NCBI GenBank assembly: GCA_963931925.1
Contig: OZ007574.1
Coordinates: 34,334,461 to 34,398,460 of the forward strand
Direction: 5' to 3'
DNA: 64,000 nt
Source of the DNA: Onchidella celtica
Taxonomy: Eukaryota; Mollusca; Gastropoda; Systellommatophora; Onchidiidae
Shown here: positions 43,869 through 55,800 of the stretch, piece by piece
Numbering within the stretch: position 1 is the stretch's first letter
Layout of the letters: the number at the start of each line of letters is the position of its first letter
Notes under the pieces: model-generated
The model's database searches: none
Seen by the model: the letters and a program-made list of their open reading frames with translations, nothing else
What the model was told of the DNA's origin: nothing
Translations under genes and position numbers: made by a program

Positions 43869-46800
43869 TTACAACTGTTTTTCTGATGCTGCTAATGTTT
43901 TAGAACTTGAAATGGATGCAGCTCTTGTCTTTTTCACAATACATCCAGATTCTGTAAAAATGTATCCCTCTGGGAGACTGTCTGAGAGATGTGACAGATT
44001 GGTTGGTAATGTGAAAAATTTGTTCAGTTTGCCACTTTGTAATTTATTTCTTGCTGATGATCTCAATGCAAACTGAGCCCTGCTTTTGCATGAACTGCCT
44101 GGTATAAATGAGGATAGGTTAAGGCTTGTCCCACCTTCTTTGGCCGTTTCCCTCCCTGAATATTTCACTTGTGACATATCAGTTTCCATGTTTTGCTTTG
44201 GAATTTGATTCTTGCCTGCTCTTTTAAGATTAATCTTCTTGACTTGAGAAATGTGACTTTCACTATCAATAGCTCTTCCACTGATATTTTCAGCCTTGAT
44301 GATTTCCCCTCTCTGTGAGACAGAGTAGCCCAGGTGTCCCAGGCTTTGAAAGAAAGTAGATATCTCATCATTTTCCAGATCAAAATCAGAGCATTTTTGT
44401 AGCAGTGGGCCAGTCCTTTTACTCAAACTATCATCAGCTAGTTCTGCACACTGATCATAACATCTCAGAGTTTTATTACTGCATGTGTGAATAGAGGACC
44501 CATTAGAATACGAGGTGTGAGGGCTGGTAAGTGATTTACGCCTGAGCCTGTTGCCTTGTAAACATTCTTGATTTGCCATTTTACACTCATGAGAGACAGT
44601 TTTCTCTTCCAAGTTTCCAAATGATAATGATTCCCCTAGTCTGGAAACAGCCACTGCAGGACTTTCATGGACAACTTGAAAGTCAGGTTTCTCTGCAGCA
44701 ACAGACCCCCTTCCGTTTGATGTTTGTTTGACAATACACCAGTCTTGACCCAAAGTGTAACCATGCTTGTCCAAAACCTGCGCAATTTCATTTTGTAATG
44801 TGATCTCCTTTGCATTTTGTCTCAGATTGATGCTCACTCTATCAGGTTCTGAATGTTCCAGAGGTTTTATGACCTCTGATCTTCCTTGGGGTATTCTTGG
44901 TATGCTATTCTGACTAACATCACCATGGCTTGAACATGAATATGCAGAAGTAATGTCCAAGTTTAAACTAGGAGTCTGACTTTGAAAATGATGTTCCTCA
45001 ATTGAGCTTGCTGCTGTCTGAGGCATGTGCTGTTCTGCCTCATTGTTTTGCGTAAAACAATTTTTTAAGTTAGGATGTGACGATGAATCTTCCGAGGGGG
45101 CAGATCCTGCATCAAACAATGATTCCTGATGGCCATGGTTCTGTTCCTGATTGGAAAGCAATGTGGGATCACTACCCTCATCAACATTTATGCTCCCCAT
45201 TTCTCTGCAGGCACACTCAGAGGTAGATACTGAAATATCCATAAAATCTTCAATCATGGGCATAGAAAGCATAATATCTTCAATCATGGGCACAGGTGAT
45301 GTATTATAAATTTGTGGACAATCATTACTGGTAGCTGAAAGGTCAGTTCTCTGTTTCTCTAACTCACAAGGAAATGGTAAAATCCATGAATAACCAGGCC
45401 CAGGCATGGCCCTGGCTTTACAGAATTTATTGATAAAATAAGGATTGTTCTCCCATCTCTTTTCTTCACTAAGCTGGCTCTGTTGAGCTTTCAGAGCAGC
45501 AAAACTTGTTGATACATCCATGCTGGCTAGAACTGGACCCTTTTGTGTCCTTGCTTTACTCGGGTTTGCTTTTAATTCAGTCCCCAGTTTAGGCTTCCAT
45601 TTTTTCTTTATCTTGATACTGCTTGCATTCTTTCTGTGTAACATACGTTGTCTTTTTTTTTTCATCTGCTGAATGCCAGCAATTGTACAACTTGTGTTGT
45701 CAGTGACTGTCACTTTGGCCAGTACTTGTGGTCTTTGACTGAGACTGTGTTCAAATTCTTCCAAAGACATTACAGTGACACACTGGTCATTGGTTGGATT
45801 TTCCATACTTGTCTCTAACACCTTCAGAGGTGGCAGTTTGGAAGGCCTCCCTCGTTTTTTGACAGGAATAGTATGGGAAATCTGTGTTGGTTTTACTCCC
45901 TGTTGTGTCTGGACTGTGGGCATGAGTTCTACATCATCATGAACAGAGGCCACAGTAAACGAATTGCTAGAGATGGCATTGGTAATACATGTATTTGCAA
46001 AAGAAGGATCAGATGTTTGTGGTTCCAAATTTGGTGATATGTTTGATTTCTGTTGAATTGTTGCTGACAACACTGCTATGGGTAAAGGTCTTGACAACAC
46101 TGTTGTGGGTAAAGGTCTTGACAACACTGTTGTGGGTAAAGGTCTTGACAACACTGTTGTGGGTAAAGGACTTGACAACACTGCTATGGGTAAAGGTCTT
46201 GACAATACTGTTGTGGGTAAAGGTCTTGACAACACTGGTGTGGGTAAAGGACTTGTCAACACTGTTGTGGGTAAAGGACTTGGCAATACCGATGTGGGTA
46301 AAGGACTTGAAAACACTGTTGTGGGAAAAAGACTCGACAATGCCAAAATAGATGATGCTTCAGGCTCTGCCAGTTTAGTTAGTACTGGTACAGGATCTTG
46401 GATTTGCTTTTCTACTGCTGTCACTTCCCTTGTTGTACTTGGAGTTGTTTGACAAAGTGCTGCCAGATCCGAATCTGAAGGGACTATTTGGTAATCTAAA
46501 CTGGATGAAGATGTCACTGAAGACACACAAGATAGGTCAGTTGAATCAGAAACTGTGGGCGTAGGTGGTGCCACCTCTGGGTTTCCAAGTGCTATCAGGT
46601 GATCAAAAGTTGGAAATTCTCCATCATCTGTATTATTATCTCCACTCTCTTCATGATTACTGATCTTACTGAAATGAACAGACAGATCTGCAGTCTCTGT
46701 ACAAGGATTTTCGACCGAAGCATTGTGAGTAGAAACACCTTCCACTGAAGCTTCAAGACTCCCGCAGCCACTATTGAAATTTCTTACACAGCCTTCAAGT

Positions 46801-49800
46801 GATCTCTCTTTGGATATCACATATGTGTCATCGGTGAGCATGTGGCCCACATCAGTGAGTTTAACAAAGCAGTCTTTGAACGTGAAATGTTCACAGTGTT
46901 CAGGAAGTTTAATATGATGGGGAATAAATCCTTTACTAGATTTCTTGATCCTAGATTTCAAATACCATTCACGTGATAACTTGTTCTCTAGGATTTTAGA
47001 AACAGGCAAGTGATGCTGCAAGCGCATTTTACTTGTTATTATCTTAATACTTGATTTTCTTTTGTTAGTATTTTGACCAGCTGGACAGACAGGATGCCTG
47101 TGACCAGGATTCTCATCACTTTTTACAGGAGATTTTGTCCTTCTGCTGCTTTCCTCATTACTACCCACACTTGCATCCTCATTAGCCAAAGCTTCCTTTG
47201 TCACATTTACTTGAGTCGGTCCTGTGCGGAGAAGATCCTGACCCAAATGCAACAGATTATCCTGGGGCTTCGGTGTCTCAAGCTCCACTATAGAGCGATC
47301 ACGAACAGGACTTTTAGTCTTCCAAACAACTTTGAATGGAGATTTAGAAATCTGCTCCATGACGACCACACTATCTGGTTTCAATTCAGAGGGGTCAAAT
47401 TGTGGATATAATCTCTCTTCCACTTTGTCACTGGTCACATTGTCTGTGGGATAATCAATGCTATTACAGTTTGTCATCTGCGTCTCTACGTCGTCAAGAA
47501 TCACTGAAGTATTGTTACATGTATATGTTTGGTCAAGTGCTGTGGATTGAGAGTATTTGAGTGCTGTGGGTTGTGAATGGTTGAGTACTGTGGATTGTGG
47601 CTGGTAGAGTGCTGTGGATTGTGGCTGGTAGAATGCTGTGGATTGCAGGTAGTGGAGTTCTGTGGATTTTGGGTGGTTATGTGCCCTGGATTGAGGGTGG
47701 TTGAGTGATGTGGATAGTGGGTGATATTGTTCCATGAATTGTGGCTGGTTGAGTGCTGTGGATCTTGGGTGTTCGAATACTGTCGATTGCAAGTTGCAGA
47801 GTGCTGTGGATTGTGGGCAGTTGAGTGCTGTGGACTGCGGGTGATCAAGTGATGTGGATAGTGGGTGGTCAAATGCTGTGCATTGCTGGTGGTCGAGAGC
47901 TGTGGGTGGCTGAAGATGACAAACATCCATGCCAGTGTTTGTCAGGCTGGTGGAAAAGCTATAACCTGTATCCAAGTCTGCATACATGAGAGCATCAACA
48001 CATGACTCTGGGCAACTCATTGGTAGCTCCTGAAACATTTCCAAATCGCCTTCAATAACATTTCTCTGGTTGTCTCCTTTACGGATGCCAACTTCTGCCT
48101 CCCTTTCATTGTTACAGATAACCATTTGCTGTTGACGTTCTGATTCTGTGAGACTCGTTTGCCATTCAATATTTGCATCCATGGGATGCTCATGAAACAT
48201 TCTGATATATCCGTCCACATCATCATCATACATTTCAAAGTCACTTATGCTACAAATGGGCTTTGGCCTGTCGGCAGTAAGTTGCACATCACTGGTAAAA
48301 CTATTTGCATCTCTATTTTCATTAAGGGATTTCAAACTTGTTTCTGCATGTGCTATAGGCCATGAAGCACCAAAATTGATATCAGTGGTTAACCTGGGCA
48401 CAACACTGAAATGATTGCATGGTAGACTTGCGGCATAGTCAGACTGACTAACAGTCATACTTAAGTCTGTGAATGTTTTTTCATTAGTCTTCTGTCTGCC
48501 AACAACTGTCTCATCCACAAATGTTTGCCTAGTAAGTGTGTCCCCTCTAACATCTTTTTGATCATCAAAGGGTAATCTGACATTCTGCATCACACACAAC
48601 TCATGGATTTCTGAAGGGCAAAAATATGTATCTCTGCCAAATACTTCTTGATTTACAGCTGTTTCCATGTTCCTATCTATGCCATGAAGAGCAGGCTTTT
48701 CATTAGCAAATGAGTTACCAGTTTGAAAGACAGTTCGAGCCTCGTCAGGCATTATTTGCTCATTGGTATTTGTGTCATTGGTTTCATAGCTCAGGTAAGT
48801 ACCCTGCTGCATAAACGTCAAGTTTGTGTTAAAATCTCTGCGTTCTTCAGTGCTGTCATTATCTGAGTCTTTGTTGGTGTTATACAAATCTGTCAGGTTT
48901 TGTGAATTACATTCTGCACGAATCTCTTGTACTTCCTCTACACCTGCTGTGTAGCTCAAACTTTCAAATGCAAGATTTGTATGACCAATACAACTTTCCT
49001 TGTCAAAACTGGTTTCATTCTTATCTTGCACCTTGTCATCGTGTATTTTATCAATATTTGCATTCACATTGTTAGATGCCTGATGTTCAGGTTCTTCCCT
49101 GCTAATATCTGTTGGACAAACTGTCTTTTGTTTTTCGTAATCTGTGAACATCAGTGAAATTCCAGTGTTGACATCTGAGTGGATCACTGGGGTATCCTCA
49201 TCCAAGAGTGGATTATCAACCGGTATTTCTTGGTCAACATCAGAATGATCAAATGGCATGTCTTCCTTCATACCATTGGCAACATTCAACCTCTTGTCAA
49301 TATCTTCAAAATTACTTGACATTTCCCTATCAATAGAACTCTGACTTCTTGGTTTCACAAGTGAAATATCTATAGGACTATCAAGTACAACTTGCTCAGT
49401 ATCTGCATGTCTCAATGGGAAATTCTTATCCACATGACCAAGGGCACAATGTTTGTCTTCTTCAGTGAGCTTTGTCCTATTCACATCACTGGGACGAGGT
49501 CCCATGTCTGTGTGAAAGAGTTCTGAACATGCAGTTTCTGAGGAACTGATAGTTTCATCACTGCCATCTGACTCCAAATCTGACTGGGTTTTGTCCTCAT
49601 CTGTATTATTTGAATTAAGATCTATAATTTTATAATCTCGATCATCAACACTGCTATCCAAATCTGTTTGGAGTCTGTCTTGATCTATGCAATTTTGGTC
49701 TAGGTCTCTGATGAAGTGAGCTGCATCTAACTGGATATGATTTTCTTTAACACTGCAAGTTTCTAAGCCAGCTGAGATATTATTTTCTGTTTGAAAGTTT

Positions 49801-52800
49801 GCATCCATTTGGCCTAAGGCATTTTCTCTAACAATTGTTTCCGAGTAGATATACTTACATATTGTACCATTTGTTTCTTCACTTCTATCCATACAATCAT
49901 ACTGGATACCTGTACCTGCTTCTGAAAGAGCAAGCTGTTCATCTGCGACTGTATTAATATTTGTCTGGACATTACTTTTCTCAAAATTAATTTCTTGAGT
50001 CACACTTTGTACCAGAAGTCCTGTCTCCAAATTTGTCTGCACGCATTTGCCTTTATTATCCATCTTCTCCTTATGGCTCTTTATGACTGGTGTGTTAGAT
50101 ACACCTCTGTTTGAGTGTGTAACAGTAGTCACTGATGTATTAGTGTCCATATCAACAACAGGCATATTCGATTCATCATTGTTTGTCTGTTCACTGTTTG
50201 AGCATTCAAACAGAGTTGTACATGTATTTTTGTTCATACTTATGATCAGACCAGTGGATGAGTTACTGACTGAGTGAGTAACAAGGGTCACAGATGCATA
50301 ATTGTCCACTGAAAGTGTAACTGGTGCCTCAGAGAGGTTATAGTCTGGAGTCATAGATACATTACTGCCCACTGGGTGTGGGACAGGGATCATGGGTACA
50401 TGATTGTCCACTGAGTGGGTAAGAGAAACCTTAGGTATATTATTGTCCACCGAATGTGGAACAGGAGTCACAGGTACATTACTGTCCACTGGGTGTGGGA
50501 CAGGGGTCCCAGGCACATTATTGTCCACTGAGTGTGGAACAAGAGTTATGGGTACATTATTGCCCACTGGGTGTGTAACAAGAGTCTCTGGTTCATTGTT
50601 GTCCTCTGAGTGTGTAACAGGAGTCTGGAGTACAAAATTATCCACTGAGTTTATAACAGGAGTATCAGGTTCATTATTGTCCAATGAGCGTGTGACAGGA
50701 GTCACGGGTACACTAATGTTCATCGAGTGTGGAACAGGCATCTCAGATACATTACTGTCCTCTGGTGGTGTAATAGGTACATTAATGTCAACTGAGTGTG
50801 TAGCAGGAATCATGGGTGGATTATTGTCCTCTAAGTGTGGAGTCACACGTACATTATCATCCTCTGAGTGTGTAAGAGGAGTCACTGATATATTATTGTC
50901 CATTAAGTGTGTAAGAGGAGTCACTGATACATTAGTGTTCACTGAGTGTGTTACAGGAGTCACAAGTACATTATTGTCCACCAAGTGTGTAACAGGAGTC
51001 ACAGGTGCATTATTGTCCACCAAGTGTGTAACAGGAGTCACAGGTGCATTATTGTCCATCAAGTGTGTAACAGGAGTCAAGGGTACATTATTGGCCACCA
51101 AGTGTATAACAGGAGTCACAGGTACATTATTGTCCAAGTGTGTAACAGGAGTCACAGGTACATTATTGTCCACCAAGTGTGTAACAGGAGTCACAGGTGC
51201 ATTATTGTCCACCAAGTGTGTAACAGGAGTCACAAGTACATTATTGTCCACCAAGTGTGTAACAGGAGTCACAGGTGCATTATTGTCCACCAAGTGTGTA
51301 ACAAGAGTCACAAGTACATTATTGTCCACCAAGTGTGTAACAGGAGTCACAGGTACATTATTGTCCACCAAGTGTGTAACAGGAGTCACAGGTATATTAT
51401 TGTCCACCAAGTGTGTAACAGGAGTCACCGGTACATTATTGTCCACCAAGCGTGTAACAGGAGTCACAGGTGCATTATTGTCCACCAAGTGTGTAACAGG
51501 AGTCACAGGTACATTATTGTCCACCAAGTGTGTAACAGGAGTCACAGGTACATTATTGTCCACCAAGTGTGTAACAGGAGTCCCAGTAACATTGTCCATC
51601 AAGTGTGTAACAGCAGTTATAGGTACATTATTGTCTGCTGAATGTGTAACAGGAATCTCAGGTGCATTATTATCCACTGAGTTTATAACAGGAATCTCAG
51701 ATACATTACTGTCCAATAAGTGTGCAGCACGAATCTCAGGTATGTTATTGTCCACAGGACATGCAGCAAGAGTCACAGATACTTCACTGTTCTCTCCTGT
51801 GACTGGCTGGCTGGATGTGTAACTGTCTAAGTGTGTAACAAGACTCTCAGGTACATTGTTGTCCACAGACTGTGTATCAGGAGACACAGGCTTGCTACTG
51901 TCCACTCCTGTGTCTGGGCTATCAAATGTGTCTTTGATTGAGTGTGTATCAAGAGCCACTGGTATAGTACTGTCCAGTCCTGTATCTTGAAACCTGCACA
52001 TGTCATAGGCATAATGTGAAACAGTACTTACATGGATGCTACTTCCTTTATCTGTGCACGGAGTTTTGGGTGTGAATTTATTTCTTTGTGCATTTGGAGC
52101 CAATCCGTTGTCATGAACGTCATGTGTTACTAAAATTTTGGATGAGTCTGCACTCATGTCGTTGTCAGAGCCCCATAACTTAAATTTTAATGTCTCACTG
52201 TTATAGCTAACACATGTCTTCATATGTGGAAACAGATCTTCGGTTCGATTACTGTTGGTCACAGTTGTAGTATCTTTCACATTCAAATTTCCTGGTGTTC
52301 TATCTAAAGTTTGCAAAGAAGCTTCTCTTCCATCTTTCTGCATGGACAGGTTCTCCGAAGGTTTGTCACATTTCTGGGTTGGACTCGTGGTTGGCAGTGT
52401 AACATAGGGGTCCTGCTCTGAATATTCTAAAGTAAGATTCTTGGGTGCTTCATCATTCAGTACAATTGAACTACCTACAGTTTGTTCAACATCTTTTGAT
52501 ATAATAGGACTAGCCTCTGTTGCAAGTTTCTGTACAAATACTTCATCAGCTGACACCCGGAACTGAACAGAAGTGGAACTCGGATTTCCATTTTTCATAT
52601 AGTTAAGAGATTCCCGTCTTGTACCTATTACTCCAGCAGAAACCATCTGCTTGCCTGAATGCTGTACGTGGCATTCCTTGGATAGCTGACTTTTCATTTT
52701 CTCAGATGATGAACTTCTCCTTTTCCTAGACTTTACCTGATGCTTTCCAAGTTGCTGGCTTTCATGATCAGTTTTTGCTGAAACACAGCCTGAAGACACA

Positions 52801-55800
52801 GTAAAATTTCCTGGAACCCGAGAATTGGATCTAAGCTTCCTAGTCATCAAAGTCTCACAACTGTGTTGGAAATGCATTGATTCAATGCCCAGGCTTGGAT
52901 CAACTGCAGGACTTTGGAGTTTCCTAGAACGTGTGGTTCTCTGTGTGATGGATGAATGGCTTGGCATAAAATGTCCCCCTTCTGGTGTAACAGATTCCAC
53001 TGCGGTTGACTGAAGTGGGTAAGAATGCACGTAGCTTTTTGATGCAGTTTTCTGTCCTTTTATAGAAGGATTTTCCAAGATCTGCTGGTCAATCTTTTGT
53101 CCAACGGTGATGATTTCAGATTGTTTCTGGCATCCTGAATCTTGTGGTGGTGACAAATGAATCTTTCTAGGTCGATCCTCTTTCTTTCTTGTGATGAGGG
53201 TCTTAGGTCTTTCTGAGCTTTCCAAAGATGCATCAGTGAAATAATCATTGAAGTCAGCCTGATCAGTGAATTTTTGGTCAAACATGGATCTCAAAGGGGT
53301 CACCCCTAACCATTTTGAACTGCGGGTTTTCATAGCATGCTGTAAACTTGTGTATTGGTCTATATGGCATTGAAGTTTTTTCTTCCCTACTGAGGGCCTG
53401 GGCTCAAAAGTCCCAGCTGGAACTGTTGCATTATTGATAATCATTATATTTTCATCATTTCTAAATTGATGCTCAACCTTCCTTGGTCTCCCAACTCTCC
53501 TTTTCTGAGCACTAGTTTGATGTATTGCACTGGGTCTCTGCTGGCAATTTATCTTTTCTTTCTTGGGGGATAAACTTTTAGGCTCCCTAAAACTGTTTTT
53601 GGTTTTCTCTGGTTGTCCTTTGTTTCCATTAGCCGTAAATTTTGAAAGTTGCAAATGCCTCTGATCATTGCCTCCTTCTGTGGACTTTTCAAAGGGAAAA
53701 TGACTTTCCAAGACCTCCTTCTGACTTTTTCTTGGTCTTCCAACTTTTTTTTTAACTATTACATTATATGACTTTGTCCCAACATCTAAGGAATTTGATC
53801 CGTCTTTCAAAGTAACTGACTGCTGAGATGAAACTAAACTTTTAGATAAACACTTTTGTGTTTTCTTTGGTAATCCTGTTTTTCTCTGCCCAGTATCAGC
53901 TTTTTCATCTGAATGTTTTCCAGTGTTATTTCGCTCTTGGCAAGATTTGTTCTGTTTAATCCTCTTTGTTTGAGGATGTAAAAGACAATTATCCTGTGTT
54001 GTTTTTTGATGATTCCCTTGTGCTGATTTCTCTATGTTTCTACTGCCTTCCTTTGGCTGGCAGTCTTGCCATGTTTCAACATCTGACACTGCAGGAAATG
54101 CAATTTCAGCCTCAGAATTGAGTTCTGTACTCACGGTTTCACAGAATTCATACGACCTCTTTAGGGCATCATGCTGAACTTCTGGCACTTCTTTGCTTCT
54201 CTCTTCATTTTTCCTTCTCAAACTTCTACGAGGAACTTTTTCGTATGTACCTCTGTCACTCTTTTGCATTGTGCATGTCTCAGTTTCCACCACTTTCTGC
54301 ATTTCATCATGATATCTTTTTTTCAAGGAGGGCATTTGTTCATCATGGCTAGATGAGACATGCTTTCTTGCCAGAAATTTACTGATATTCTCCTTTTTTT
54401 CTGACAGGCTGGATGGCTCCAAGAAGCAACCTTTTACTTTCTTGCCAGTCTTTTCTAAATTAAATGTTATCCCAGAATCTTTACTGACTAGACAAACGCC
54501 GATGCCAAATATGGTCCCAAGTTTAATGACTTTTGGAGCTGGCGACTTTCCATCTTTTCCCATAATCATACATGAATCAAACTGTTCATGCTCAAATGCG
54601 TCTTTTAGTTCTGGCTGACCAGTGAAGTTTTTGGGATGCTTATCAACAATATCAGCACCAATAGTTGGGGCACTGGAAACACTCAAATCTTTATGCTGCT
54701 CTCTGTCCCTTCCATCTAAATCTGTAGACACCTGGTGACTCTGAACTGAAGGCTGGTGCTCTGTATTTTTCAGGCTGGTAATATCTTGGTAAACATTTGC
54801 TTCTTCAACTTGGCTGCCCAATAAAATTAGGTGGGGACTCTGCTCTATTTCCTGAGAGGTTAAGGAATGTTCTTGGCTATCCGATGACAAAGAAGCAATA
54901 GTAGTACATGTATTTATATGACTTCTTATGGTTGAGTCATCTTGAGTTCCATCTTGATGACTGGCATATACATTAGAATACCACTCTTGATGACTAGGGG
55001 TGTCGGCGGTACTCTGTGGACTGCAAGTATCTCTGTGATACGAGTCATTTGGATGAACATGCAGATGCTTGTCCTGATGACTGCCCTGTTGTAAACCTGG
55101 GTTTGAACTTACAGCAGAGCCAATAAATTTGGTTCTGCTTGTGAGCAACTCTGAAAAGTCACTATACAAATAGTCACATAATTTTTTTAGTTTCGTGTCC
55201 AGGGTGCTGTCAGGCAAATTTTGATGCATAACCGATTCCCCATGCATACAAGTCTGCCCACTTTTGCTTGTTTGAAAACTTTCTGCGTTCCTTTCGGAAT
55301 CATTTGACGTCTGTTTGTACAAAAAGTTACAATAAGCCTCGTCCTGAGATGACACTATATGAACATTTACAGCTGTAGATGATTCACATTGGTTCACTTC
55401 CTGTAAGTTACAACTATTGGAGTTTGAATTTTGGGTCTGATGCCACCTTGTAGTTGTACATCGTGGATTATCATGGCTCATGTTGCTATTGAAGGTATTA
55501 TCATTTTTGTTTCTCGACTCATAAAAGAAATGCTCTGCAGAAAGGGCATGTAAGCCTGACACTTGCTCCCTATTAATTCCTGAGAAAGCTGTAATGTGAG
55601 GATATCCTGACTGGCAAGACTGACTTGTATTTCTATTTGGTTTTCTCATGTGCATAATTTCCACTGAACCTTCACCGTTGGAAAATTTGTCCCGTTGCTC
55701 ATGCAAAAGAGTAGATTCTTGTGGATACAATCCTTTCTCATTAGTGAATTCTGAAGGACTATAATCAGTTCCCAAAACCAGAAGACGATGATCACTGAAA

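Noticed and set aside
46078-46452. Plus-strand frames with GKGLDNTVV repeats
   Set aside because: Antisense shadow of the 27-bp repeat in the zinc-finger exon.
50404-51822. 472-codon plus-strand frame with repeated GVTGTLLSTKCVT text
   Set aside because: It is the complement of the 39-bp coding repeat on the minus strand. The period is a multiple of three, so the opposite strand is open as a by-product.
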